Position numbers and translations under genes: made by a program
Shown here: positions 17,096 through 25,929 of the stretch, in pieces
Layout of the letters: each line of letters begins with the position of its first letter
Position numbering within the stretch: position 1 is the first letter of the stretch
NCBI RefSeq assembly: GCF_015265435.1
Contig: NZ_JABJWH010000040.1
Span: forward strand, 124,001 to 188,000
DNA: 64,000 bases
Source of the DNA: Alloalcanivorax profundimaris
GTDB taxonomy: Bacteria > Pseudomonadota > Gammaproteobacteria > Pseudomonadales > Alcanivoracaceae
Direction of reading: 5' to 3'
The notes under the pieces: model-generated
Seen by the model: the letters and a program-made list of their open reading frames with translations, nothing else
The model's database searches: none
Told to the model about the DNA's origin: nothing

Positions 17096-17157
17096 GGGTC
17101 GCTTCAGTGGCGATCAACGGCGGTGCCACCGGCCATCGCGACTGAAGTCGCTCCTAC
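17096..17157. repeat. REP-like inverted repeat, copy 4
   Basis: GGGTCGCTTCAGTGGCGATC (from 17096) faces ATCGCGACTGAAGTCGCTCC (ending CTAC at 17157). The left arm lacks the usual GTAGGA end. It follows the Pro-rich protein gene and precedes copy B of the long hairpin element. Confidence 0.8.
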
Positions 17158-17207
17158 ACTACAGCACCACCCAACCTACGGAGCGGCGCTGGACGCTACC
17201 TCGTAGC

Positions 17208-17312
17208 GTCTTGGCGTGGTCCCCCTTCCGGGACCCTGTCAAACAGGATGTTTGACCGGGAGTCTCCACGGACGGATTCACGACGTTCCCGGAAGGGGGA
17301 CCACGCCAAGAC
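17208..17312. repeat. Long hairpin element with conserved loop, copy B
   Basis: Positions 17208-17233 are perfectly complementary to 17287-17312 (26 bp). The loop contains a nested stem TCAAACA-GGA-TGTTTGA (17240-17256). The loop matches copy A (7712-7810) in length and at 38 of 53 positions, while the outer stems differ between copies. Both copies directly follow a REP-like repeat and are followed by a related CGCG-CCCCG-TGGAG stretch. With the REP-like copy it fills the gap 17082-17363. Confidence 0.8.
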
Positions 17313-17363
17313 GCGGCCCCGATGGAGAGGCCTCCGCCGATTTCCCGCCAACCGTGATCAGGC

Positions 17364-20300
17364 TTATTCCTCTCCTCCGTCGCCGACGCCCTTGGGCGGC
17401 TCGTCGCCATCGTGGTAATGGCTCCGGGTATTGCCGTAATGGCCCCGGGTGTCGCCGCCCCGGCGGGGTGTCTCCGGCGGCTCGCCGCCGGCTTCCAGGA
17501 TCTTGACGTCGTCGGTGGTGGAACGCAGATGCACGTCGATCTGGTTGAAGGCGATTTCCACGCCCCGCTCCCGGCAGGCCGCGTCGATGGCCTTGTTCAG
17601 TTCGTCGGTGGCGAACAGGATGTCGTTGATCTCGCCCAGGTAGACGCGCAACTCGTGGTCCAGGGTGCTGGAGCCGAACGCCATGAACAGGATCAGCGGT
17701 TCGGGATCGGTGAGCACCCGCTTGTTGTCCTTGGCCACCTTCACCAGCAGATCGTGGCAAGCCTGCAGGTCGGAGCCGTAGGCGAAGCCCACCTTGATGG
17801 TCAACCGGGTGACGGTGTCCGACAGCGTCCAGTTGATCAGACGCTCGGTGACGAACACCTTGTTGGGGATGACGATTTCCTTGCGGTCGAAATCGATGAT
17901 GGTGGTGGCGCGGATGCGGATGCGGCTCACCGTGCCGGACAGGTTGTCGATGGTGATCACGTCGCCGATGCGGATCGGCCGTTCGAACAGGATGATGATG
18001 CCGGAGATGAAGTTGGCGAAGATCTCCTGCAGGCCGAAGCCCAGCCCCACGCCGAGGGCCGCCACCAGCCACTGCATCTTGCTCCAGGACAGCCCCAGCG
18101 AGCCCAGCGCGATGATCACGCCGAGCACGATCACCAGGTAGGAGAGCAGGGTGGTCACCGCGTAGCTGGAGCCCTGGCGCAGGTTCAGCCGCGACAGCAG
18201 CAGCACTTCCAGCAGGCCGGGCAGGTTCGCCACCAGCATGAAGGTACCGGCGCCGATGGCCAGGGAGGTGATCACGTCGCCCAGGCTGATCGGCGTGTTG
18301 GTGGCGTTCAGGCCGCTGCCCTCGGTGCTTTGCCAGAGCACGATGGTGTCGGTGTAGGAGAAGGCGTTGATCACGTCCGCCCAGACCCAGTAGAGCAGCA
18401 CGCCGAACAGGCCCAGCAGGGCGAGCCGGATCAGGCGCAGGGATTGCTGGTTGATCTGCTGCAGGTCGAGCTGGGGTTCCTCCACTTCCACCCCTTCCAC
18501 GCTTTCCTTGTGTTCCGCTTCGCGGTCCGCCACGGCGCGCTTGTAGGCGAGCCGCTGGGCGGCCACGGCCAGGCCGCGCACGGCGGTGGCGTCGAGCAGG
18601 ATCCACAGCAACGACAGATAGAAAGTGTCGATCATGCGTCCGGACAGACGCACGGCGGTGAAGTAGTAGCCGGCCACGATCAGCGCCACCATCACCAGCG
18701 GCACCCCGGCGCACAGCATCACGGCGGCGCCGCGCACGGTGCGCGAGTAACGCCGGGCGCGGTAGGCCAGGGCGGCCCGGGACAGGGTCACGCTGATCAC
18801 CAGCAGGCCGGCGACCATGGTCACCAGGCCGATGCGGTCGTTGCTGAGCTGGGCCGGCCATTCCTCGCCGAAGGCGATCACCAGGGTCATGGGCACCATG
18901 GTCAGCCCCACCACCAGCAGTCGCCGGCGCAGGATCAGGTTGCCCTCCGCCTGCCAGCGGAAGTGGCGCTGGGCGATGCCCTTGGGCGCCAGCAGGCGGT
19001 AGCAGAGTTCGAACACCAGCCACAGCAGGGCGATCTTGGCCAGGGCGGCGCCCAGCACCGTGCTCAGGGTGCCGGGCTGGCTCCACAGGCCCCAGGCCAG
19101 CAGGCCGATGGCCAGGGGCACCGGCGCGCTCATCAGAGTGGTGAACACGATGGCCACCGGCGTATGGCGCTGGCTGTCGCGCTTGAGAAAGCCGATGTCG
19201 CCGTTGAGCGCGCGCAGCCGGGCGCGCAGCCGGCGCCGCCACAGCCACAGCAGGCCGGCGAGCAGCAGCGGCAGGAACAACCAGGGCCATTTGCTGTTCA
19301 TCAGCTCGGCGGCGTCGTCGCCCAGCCGCTGCCAGGGAATGGCGCCCATCTGGTCGCGCACCTGGGTGGGGAAATCGCGAATCCAGGCCGGCAGCGGCTG
19401 GGTGCTGGGCATCCAGAAGGTCTGCTCGGAGATGGTGTCGTGCAGGTTCTCGGTGATCTTGCGCAGCTGCTCCTGGGACAGGTTCAGCCGCACCAGGATA
19501 TTGAGCTTGCGGCCCAGCTCCTGGTCGAGCTGGTTGAGCAGTTCCACCCGGGTGTCCGCCAGGCGGCGCAGGGCGTCGTCCAACTGCTGGCGTTCCGCCG
19601 GGGGCAGGTTGTCGGTGTTGTCCACCTGGAGCGGCTGGTTCTCCAGCTCCTGCATGGCCTGGCGCAGGTCGAACTGGGCCAGGCGGGTGTCGCTGATCAG
19701 CTTGTCCAGACCTTCCTGGGGGTGATACTCCGGCAGGCTTTTCTGCTGCTCGTAGAGAATGCGCGAAAGCAGCAGGCTGCCGTCGAGCATGCGGATCTGA
19801 TCGTTGACCGTGCTGGACAGCGAGCGCGCCCGGTCGAGACGGGTTTCCGCGCTGATCACCTCGCGGATCAGTTCGTTGACCTCGTTGCTGGTCTGCTTGA
19901 GCTGATCGCGCAGGCCGTCGTTGCGCTCCCGGGCCTGTTTCAGGCGCGGGTGGTCGGCCAGGCCGGCGGGCAGGTCGGCCTCGTCGTCGCCGATCTCCGT
20001 GCTCAGGCTTTCCTCGCGGCGCTCGTTGATCATCGGCTGGAGCACGTCCAGACGCTCCTGAATGGCCGCTTCCTGGGCTTCCAGCACGCGCTTGTTGAGC
20101 CGTGACAGTTCCTCCAGGGTGCTGGCCACGGACAGTTCCTGGTTGCGCAGTTGAATGCGCGTTTCCAGGGCGGTCAGCTCGGTTTGCAGGCGGGTTTTTT
20201 CCGCGTCGTCCAGGTTGTCTTCCTGGCGGTTGAGGCGCTGGCGGATTTCGTCCATCCGCGCCAGGCTGTCGCTGATGGTGGTCTGGGCCCGTTCCGGCAG

Positions 20301-20768
20301 GGTCTGCGCCCGGGTCAGCTCGCTGCTGACCTTGGCCAGTTCCTGCTGGTTGCTTTCCAGGGCGTCGAGCTGGTCGCTGAGTTCCTGGACCAGGGCGGCC
20401 AGGGACAGGGAGCGGTATTGTTGCCGCCAGTCCTGCTGACGCTGGCGGCGGGCTTCGTCCAACTGGCTGTTGAGGCTGGCCCGGCGGCGCGGCGCTTCCG
20501 CCTTCTCCTTCTTGAGCGCCTCGATCCGTTCCCGGTTGGTGTCGATCTCGCGGCGCAGTTCCAGGGTCTTTTCCAGGGTTTCCCGGTGTTCCGGGTTGTC
20601 CTGCCCGGCGGCGTCGTTCTGGCCGCCATTGTCACCGCCGCCGTCGCCGCCGCCGGCCAGCTGTTTTTCCAGATCGGCGATGCCGGGCAGGGTGAAGTCA
20701 GCGGGGGTCTGGGCCACGGCCGGGTGCGCCGCGCACAGCAGCCCCAGCAGCAAGAGTCGAATCCACAC
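17364..20768 (-). CDS. MscK/MscM-type large mechanosensitive channel
   Basis: The 1134-residue product has a signal peptide (about 1-19, ending AVA) and a long periplasmic helical region with coiled coils (about 25-480). About ten or eleven membrane segments follow (about 490-915), then the MscS pore and beta domain (about 880-1070) with GLGFGLQEIFANFISGI and PIRIGDVITIDNLSGTVSRI. A short polar His/Gly/Asp-rich tail closes the protein. Length matches E. coli MscK/MscM (about 1110-1120). It is an inner-membrane tension-gated channel relieving hypo-osmotic stress. Between it and the REP-like repeats no other gene is seen. Confidence 0.93.
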   Translation of the reverse strand: MWIRLLLLGLLCAAHPAVAQTPADFTLPGIADLEKQLAGGGDGGGDNGGQNDAAGQDNPEHRETLEKTLELRREIDTNRERIEALKKEKAEAPRRRASLNSQLDEARRQRQQDWRQQYRSLSLAALVQELSDQLDALESNQQELAKVSSELTRAQTLPERAQTTISDSLARMDEIRQRLNRQEDNLDDAEKTRLQTELTALETRIQLRNQELSVASTLEELSRLNKRVLEAQEAAIQERLDVLQPMINERREESLSTEIGDDEADLPAGLADHPRLKQARERNDGLRDQLKQTSNEVNELIREVISAETRLDRARSLSSTVNDQIRMLDGSLLLSRILYEQQKSLPEYHPQEGLDKLISDTRLAQFDLRQAMQELENQPLQVDNTDNLPPAERQQLDDALRRLADTRVELLNQLDQELGRKLNILVRLNLSQEQLRKITENLHDTISEQTFWMPSTQPLPAWIRDFPTQVRDQMGAIPWQRLGDDAAELMNSKWPWLFLPLLLAGLLWLWRRRLRARLRALNGDIGFLKRDSQRHTPVAIVFTTLMSAPVPLAIGLLAWGLWSQPGTLSTVLGAALAKIALLWLVFELCYRLLAPKGIAQRHFRWQAEGNLILRRRLLVVGLTMVPMTLVIAFGEEWPAQLSNDRIGLVTMVAGLLVISVTLSRAALAYRARRYSRTVRGAAVMLCAGVPLVMVALIVAGYYFTAVRLSGRMIDTFYLSLLWILLDATAVRGLAVAAQRLAYKRAVADREAEHKESVEGVEVEEPQLDLQQINQQSLRLIRLALLGLFGVLLYWVWADVINAFSYTDTIVLWQSTEGSGLNATNTPISLGDVITSLAIGAGTFMLVANLPGLLEVLLLSRLNLRQGSSYAVTTLLSYLVIVLGVIIALGSLGLSWSKMQWLVAALGVGLGFGLQEIFANFISGIIILFERPIRIGDVITIDNLSGTVSRIRIRATTIIDFDRKEIVIPNKVFVTERLINWTLSDTVTRLTIKVGFAYGSDLQACHDLLVKVAKDNKRVLTDPEPLILFMAFGSSTLDHELRVYLGEINDILFATDELNKAIDAACRERGVEIAFNQIDVHLRSTTDDVKILEAGGEPPETPRRGGDTRGHYGNTRSHYHDGDEPPKGVGDGGEE

Positions 20769-20846
20769 GGGCGTTGTCTTCCGTCGTTTTTTGCGCAGCT
20801 TAGGCGTTATTACGCCGTATTACGATAGCCACCGACGGCGCCCGGG

Positions 20847-21764
20847 TCAGCACCCCTCGCCGCCGGTGATTTCCTCGACACTGTCGGCCACGTTGTCGCT
20901 GTCCGGCGCCAGCGCGCGGGCCCGGCACACCGCCTGCCGGGCGCCGTCCCGGTCGCCGGCGGCGCGGCGCGCGTAGGCCAGGTTGTTCCAGGCCGGCGCC
21001 AGCTCCGGCGCCAGGGTCACGGTGCGCTCGTAGGCGTCCCGGGCCGCGTCGTGGCGCTCCGCCGCCCACAGGGCATTGGCCAGGCCGAAGCGCAGCCGGC
21101 CGTTGTCCGGGAAGCGCGCCACCGCCGCTTGCCAGTGGGCCAGGGTGTCCTTTTGCATCGGCGCCAGGGCGCGCAGCAGGGGCTCCGGTCGCGCGCTGGC
21201 CGGCAGCTCACCCGCCGGCAGCAGCACGAAGCCCCAGTATTCCGCCCGCGCCCAGGTGCGCAGGAAACGGTTCCAGTGGCTGGTGGTGGCTTCCTTGGTG
21301 CCGCTGTGCAGCACGATGCGCTCGCCGCCGTCGCGGTAACCGATCACCACCGCGTAGTGCCACATGGGCCATTGCGGCAGGGCCAGGTTCTGCAGCACCA
21401 GCACCGGATGGCCGGCCTGCACTTCGGCGAACAGGGCATCCGGGGATTGCACCGGGTAAGCGAGCAGGCCGCGGGCGCGGCCGGCGGCCTTCAGCTCGAT
21501 GCCCAGAGCGCCCTTGCGCTCGGGCAGCCAGACTTCGTCCACCAGCGCTTCCTTGTCGCCGGGCAGCCGGTTCCATTGCAGCATCATGCCCAGGGCGGCC
21601 GGGCCGCACTGGTAGGCGTCCTGGGCGATGAAGGGCACGTCCAGGTATTGCTGGGGAGGGTGTTCCGCCTCCTGGGGCGGGGGGACGGTCTGGCAGGCCG
21701 CCAGCAGCAGGCCGAGCAGCAAGGCGGCGGCCACGCGGCCGCCGCGCATCAGGGGCAGGGGCAT
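20847..21764 (-). CDS. PA2778-type cysteine peptidase lipoprotein with TPR
   Basis: The protein (about 305 residues) has a lipoprotein signal (LLAAC) and a C39-like papain-fold domain: YQCGPAALGMMLQW (catalytic Cys), MWHYAVVIGY (catalytic His) and an Asn/Asp-containing strand. TPR-like helices follow (about 210-300, DAARDAYERTVTLAPELAPAWNNLAYARRAAGDR written in two repeats). This matches the PA2778 family, which is regularly encoded beside PA2779 proteins as here. The ATG at 21764 overlaps the stop of the upstream gene by one base; a GTG at 21767 is an alternative. Substrate and role are unknown. Confidence 0.85.
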   Translation of the reverse strand: MPLPLMRGGRVAAALLLGLLLAACQTVPPPQEAEHPPQQYLDVPFIAQDAYQCGPAALGMMLQWNRLPGDKEALVDEVWLPERKGALGIELKAAGRARGLLAYPVQSPDALFAEVQAGHPVLVLQNLALPQWPMWHYAVVIGYRDGGERIVLHSGTKEATTSHWNRFLRTWARAEYWGFVLLPAGELPASARPEPLLRALAPMQKDTLAHWQAAVARFPDNGRLRFGLANALWAAERHDAARDAYERTVTLAPELAPAWNNLAYARRAAGDRDGARQAVCRARALAPDSDNVADSVEEITGGEGC

Positions 21765-22153
21765 CACCCGATCGGATCGATGACCGGGAACACGTCGGTG
21801 GCGCCCAGCAGATCAAGCAGCACCAGAATCAGGATCACCGCCAGAATCACGCCCACCACGCCGCTGCCGGCGGGCATCTGGTCGGATTTGGTGGCCAGTT
21901 TTTGCAGCTCGGAGTCGCTCAGGCGGCTCAGGCGCTGCTGCACGTCGTCGCGGGTAACGCCGTTGTCGGCGAGCACCTTGGCGGCGGCGTCCCGTTCCAT
22001 GAAACGCATGACCTTCTGTTCCATGGCGGCGCGCTGTTCATTGGCGACCATGCCGTCGGTGGTGACCATGGCGGCCTGGGCGGCGGGGACGAACAGGCCT
22101 TGAGTGATCAGCATGACGAGGGCGGTCAAAGCGCCCGTGATGGACTTTTTCAT
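21764..22153 (-). CDS. PA2779 family small membrane protein
   Basis: The 129-residue product has an N-terminal signal or membrane segment (about 5-30, ending AAQA), a soluble helical region (about 35-90, with DNGVTRDDVQQRLSRLSD) and a C-terminal membrane segment (about 100-120). It is the usual partner of PA2778 proteins and overlaps that gene's start. The ATG at 22153 (MKKSITGAL) is chosen because GGAG lies 8 nt upstream; an ATG at 22159 is too close to that site. Function unknown. Confidence 0.85.
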   Translation of the reverse strand: MKKSITGALTALVMLITQGLFVPAAQAAMVTTDGMVANEQRAAMEQKVMRFMERDAAAKVLADNGVTRDDVQQRLSRLSDSELQKLATKSDQMPAGSGVVGVILAVILILVLLDLLGATDVFPVIDPIG

Positions 22154-22186
22154 TGGCATCGCTCCACTTGAAATGATGGCCAAACA

Positions 22187-24409
22187 CTAGCATGGGCCGC
22201 CGTCGTGCAACGTCATGGTGGCGGAAGCTTTGTGATTTTTTACAGTCAGTTCACCGACTTGCGTGGCGGGCACGCGGTGGCGGCGCAGCGCGGCCAGGGC
22301 CGCCGGAGCGCGTTCCCGGTCGATGCTGAACAGCAGCCCGCCGCTGGTCTGCGGGTCGGTGAGCGCCGCCAGGCGCGGGTCGTCGGTGGCCACGCCGTGG
22401 TGCTCGCAGCGGGCCAGCACCTGGTCGTTGGCCGGTTTCAGGGTGCTGGTGACGCCGGCCTCCACCAGGGTCAGGGTGCCGGGCAGCAGCGGCACCGTTT
22501 CCAGATTCAGGCGGGCGTCCACGTCGCTTTGCTGGCAGATCTCCAGCAGATGGCCGAGCAGGCCGAAGCCGGTTACGTCGGTGCAGGCGCCGGGCCGCGT
22601 CCCGTCCAGGTCGCCCAGGCCGGCCAGGGCCTCACGGGCCGCACCGTTGCCGGCCAGCATGGCCTCCAGGGTGGCGTCCAGCCAGGGGCCACGGGCGCGA
22701 CCGTGCATCAGGCTGGCCAGCTGGATGCCGGTGCCCAGGGCGCCGGTGAGAATCAGGCACTGGCCGGGCCGGGCGCCGCCCTTGTGCCACAGGGCCTCCG
22801 GGGCGGCGGCGCCGTTCACGGTGAAGCCGGCGGCCAGCTCCGGGCCCTCGATGGTGTGGCCGCCCACCAGGGTGCAGCCGGCCCGGTTCAGCTCCGTCAC
22901 GGCACCGGCCATCAGTCGTTGCAGGTCGCGGCCCTGCAGGCGCGGATGGTGGCGTGGCACGCACACCGTGGCCAGGGCGGAGTGGGGCGTGGCGTTCATG
23001 GCGTACAGGTCGCTGAGGGCGTGCAGGGCGGCCACCCGGCCAAACACGAAGGGCTCGTCCAGGAAGGCGGGAAAGTAGTCCAGGGTCTGCACCAGGCGTT
23101 GCCCGGCCGGCCAGCGGATCACGGCGGCGTCGTCGGCCTGGTCGACGCCGGCCTCGATGCCCTCGCGCACCGCCGGTTGCAGCCGCTCCAGGGCCTCGCC
23201 CAGGGCGCCGGCGCCGATCTTGGCGCCGCAGCCGGCGCAGTGGGGCGCCGCCTCGGCGGCGGGCGCTGGCATCGGCGGCAAGGGTTCGTCGAAACGCGCC
23301 ATGAAACGGCGGTCGATGCGGTCCTTCCAGCGCCACACCCAGGGGCCGGCCACGGTGAGCAGCGGCCCGCGGCTGCCCACCGCGTCGCGGTCGCCGGCGG
23401 ACAGCAGCGACAGGAAGCGTTTCTGCGGACGGTAGGCGCGCAATGCCCGCCCGCCGGCGGCGGCGGCCAGGTTGTGCGCCAGGGTGCGCGCCTGGCGCAC
23501 CGCGTAGACGCCGGCCTTGGGCAGCCCGCCGGGGAAGGCGGCGCAGTCCCCGGCGGCGAAGATGCGCTTATCGGCGGGGCTGCGCAGCCGTTCGTCGACG
23601 CGCACGAAGCCGCGCTCATCGCAGGGCAGGCCGCTGGCCGCCAGCCAGGGCGCCGCCTTGACGCCGGTACACCAGAGCAGGAAGTCATGGGCGACGGTGT
23701 CGTGGTCGAGGATCAGCCGGCTCGCCTCCACCCGCCGCACCGGGCTCTCGGTGCACAGCCGCACGCCGTAATCCGCCAGGCGGCGCGCCATCCGCCGGCG
23801 CACGGCGTCGGGGTAGCCGGGCAGCAGCTCGCCGGCGGTAACCAGCGTGAGCCGCGCGGCCAGGCCGTGATCGATCAGGGCGCGGGCCACCGCCAGGATC
23901 ATCTCGGTGCCGCCGGCGCCGCCGCCCACCACCGAGATCGCCAGTTCGTCGGTGCGGTGATCCAGGTCGGCCAGCAGCGAGCGCCAGCGATAATGGAAGT
24001 CGCTCACCGGTTTCACGGGTACGGCGTGGGCGGCGGCGCCGGGCACGGCGTCCAGGTCCGGGGTGGCGCCCACGTCCAGGCTCAGCCAGTCGTAGTCCAG
24101 GGTGGTGCCGTCGTCCAGGGTCAGGCGGCGGGCCGCCGGGTCCAGGTCGGTGACCCGGGCGCGCACGAAACGGGCGCCGCTGGCCTGGCACAGCCGGCGC
24201 AGGTCCACGTGGGTTTCCTCCAGCGTGTAGTGGCCGGCCACCAGACCGGGCAGCATGCCGGAGTAGGCCGCCAGGCTGTCCGGGGACACCAGGGTGAGCC
24301 GCAGGCCCGGTTCCCGGTTCATGGCCAGCATGCGCAGGGCCAGGGCGTGGCTGTGGCCGCCGCCGACCAGGACCAGATCCCGGTCCGCCGGGGTACTCAC
24401 TGGGTTCAT
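22187..24409 (-). CDS. selD: FAD-dependent oxidoreductase fused to selenophosphate synthase
   Basis: The 740-residue fusion has an N-terminal type II NADH dehydrogenase-like flavoprotein (about 10-375; FAD motif LVLVGGGHSHALAL, second nucleotide motif SVVGGGAGGTEM, and IFAAGDCAAFPGG). The C-terminal SelD domain (about 388-740) has CAGCGAKIG with Cys394 and Lys397 in the positions of E. coli Cys17/Lys20. SelD makes selenophosphate from selenide and ATP; the flavoprotein part may reduce a selenium precursor to selenide (inference; such fusions are known). It is the last gene of a leftward operon, with an ATGA overlap with the permease. Confidence 0.93.
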   Translation of the reverse strand: MNPVSTPADRDLVLVGGGHSHALALRMLAMNREPGLRLTLVSPDSLAAYSGMLPGLVAGHYTLEETHVDLRRLCQASGARFVRARVTDLDPAARRLTLDDGTTLDYDWLSLDVGATPDLDAVPGAAAHAVPVKPVSDFHYRWRSLLADLDHRTDELAISVVGGGAGGTEMILAVARALIDHGLAARLTLVTAGELLPGYPDAVRRRMARRLADYGVRLCTESPVRRVEASRLILDHDTVAHDFLLWCTGVKAAPWLAASGLPCDERGFVRVDERLRSPADKRIFAAGDCAAFPGGLPKAGVYAVRQARTLAHNLAAAAGGRALRAYRPQKRFLSLLSAGDRDAVGSRGPLLTVAGPWVWRWKDRIDRRFMARFDEPLPPMPAPAAEAAPHCAGCGAKIGAGALGEALERLQPAVREGIEAGVDQADDAAVIRWPAGQRLVQTLDYFPAFLDEPFVFGRVAALHALSDLYAMNATPHSALATVCVPRHHPRLQGRDLQRLMAGAVTELNRAGCTLVGGHTIEGPELAAGFTVNGAAAPEALWHKGGARPGQCLILTGALGTGIQLASLMHGRARGPWLDATLEAMLAGNGAAREALAGLGDLDGTRPGACTDVTGFGLLGHLLEICQQSDVDARLNLETVPLLPGTLTLVEAGVTSTLKPANDQVLARCEHHGVATDDPRLAALTDPQTSGGLLFSIDRERAPAALAALRRHRVPATQVGELTVKNHKASATMTLHDGGPC

Positions 24410-25929
24410 GGGGAATCCTTTTTGGAGCCGAGGCGGCGCCCTTCGCCGGCCAGACGCAAACGGGCGCGCAGCCAGCGGGAGAAAGCGTCCACGGCAAGGT
24501 TCAGGCACACGGTGGCGAGGATCAACACCAGGGTGCGGTCGAAGCGGAACTCGGCCACGCTGGAGTCGATGTAGAAGCCCAGGGTGTGGATGCCCAGGAT
24601 ACCCAGCACGGCGGTCTCGCGCATGATGATTTCCCAGCGGTAGAGCAGCAGGGCGAGAAAGGAGGGCGACAGCCGGGGCAGCACCTCGTAGGCGTAGCGG
24701 TTGACGCCCCGGGCGCTGTCGGCGCGCAGCCGCAGGCCCTCGCTGAAGCGGCCGGTGAGGTGGGCGATGATGGCGCCGGTGTGCAGCGCCAGGGCGAGAA
24801 TGCCCGGCAGCATGGACGGCCCCAGGATGATCAGCAGGAAGAACGCCAGGAAGAACTCCGGCGTGGTGCGCAGCACCACCAGCAGGCCGTGGCCCAGCAG
24901 CCGGGTGGCCCGGTTGCCGAACAGCGGCGAGCGCAGCGGAAACAGCAGCAGCGCCAGCACCGCGGTGAGCAGCAGCGCCGCCATGCCCAGCACCAGGGTA
25001 TGCCAAAGCCCAGGACCCACTTGCTCGCGCCACAGCATCCAGGCCCAGTCGCCCAGGGCGGCCCAGCCCTGATCCCGGGCCAGGGGCGCGGGCACCAGGT
25101 CCTGGGTGACGAAGCGGGCCAGGGTGGCCCAGTCCCCCTGGCCCAGGGGCGGCGCCCACAGCAGCGCGGCCAGCAGATAGACCGGCACCAGCCGGGCGCG
25201 CAGCCACAGCCGCTGGCTCAGGATCAGGGCGAACAGCACGTAGAGCAGGCCGGCGCCCTGGGCGTACAGCCCCTCCCGGAAGGCGGTTTCCAGGTGGAAG
25301 CCCAGGGTCGGCAGGCCGATGAAACCGAGAATCGCCGAGGCGCGCAGGGCGCACTCCAGCCGGTAGGCGGTGTAGGCCCGGGCGTCGGCGGCGATCAGTG
25401 GCAGGCGGGCATAGAACAACGTGCTCAGGCGCCGCCGTTGGCGGGGCAGGCTGGCCGCCGGCGCCGGGTCCGCTTCCTCCAGCATTTCGCCGAACACCTT
25501 GGCGAAGATGCCGGCGTAGGGCAGGGCGATGGCCAGCACCCCGGTGAGCGGCGACAGCCCGGCCACCTGCATCAACAACAGCCCCCAGAACAGCTCGTGG
25601 ACGGCGCGCACCGAGGCGGCGGCCGCGCGCACCGCCCGGCGGTGCCAGAACAGCGCCAGCAGGAAGCCGCCGGCGGCGCCGAACGCCACCCCCTGGAACG
25701 CGAACGCCAGTGTATTGGCCAGGGCGCGGCCCAGTTCAGCGGCGGCCAGGCCGTCGTCGCCGAGCCACACCGGGGCGAGGAAGCCCCGGGCCACGCGCAG
25801 CAACTCGGCCCCCGGGGCGGTGCGGGTCACCGCCAGATCGGCGCAGGCGAAGGCCAGCAAGCCGGCCAGCAGCAACCAGCCGCTGGCGCGGCGCCAGCCG
25901 GCGGCGGTGGTGGCGGGCCGGGCACTCAT
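24406..25929 (-). CDS. PhnE-like ABC permease, two permease domains fused, putative selenium oxyanion uptake
   Basis: The 507-residue membrane protein contains two tandem BPD_transp-1-type permease halves. The motif YRLECALRAS..GLPTLGF (about residue 190-215) recurs as YRWEIIMRET..GIHTLGF (about 440-465), showing an internal duplication; PhnE proteins are normally about 260-280 residues and work as dimers. It overlaps the ATPase gene and selD by 4 bp each. Family knowledge: PhnCDE-like systems near selD are annotated as putative selenate transporters. The substrate here is inferred from context. Confidence 0.85.
   Translation of the reverse strand: MSARPATTAAGWRRASGWLLLAGLLAFACADLAVTRTAPGAELLRVARGFLAPVWLGDDGLAAAELGRALANTLAFAFQGVAFGAAGGFLLALFWHRRAVRAAAASVRAVHELFWGLLLMQVAGLSPLTGVLAIALPYAGIFAKVFGEMLEEADPAPAASLPRQRRRLSTLFYARLPLIAADARAYTAYRLECALRASAILGFIGLPTLGFHLETAFREGLYAQGAGLLYVLFALILSQRLWLRARLVPVYLLAALLWAPPLGQGDWATLARFVTQDLVPAPLARDQGWAALGDWAWMLWREQVGPGLWHTLVLGMAALLLTAVLALLLFPLRSPLFGNRATRLLGHGLLVVLRTTPEFFLAFFLLIILGPSMLPGILALALHTGAIIAHLTGRFSEGLRLRADSARGVNRYAYEVLPRLSPSFLALLLYRWEIIMRETAVLGILGIHTLGFYIDSSVAEFRFDRTLVLILATVCLNLAVDAFSRWLRARLRLAGEGRRLGSKKDSP

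Noticed and set aside
17412-20105. Long uninterrupted plus-strand frame (about 900 codons) opposite the MscK-type channel gene
   Set aside because: It is antisense to a well-supported gene, has no recognisable domains and is rich in His/Gln/Gly, the usual result of GC-biased codons read in reverse.
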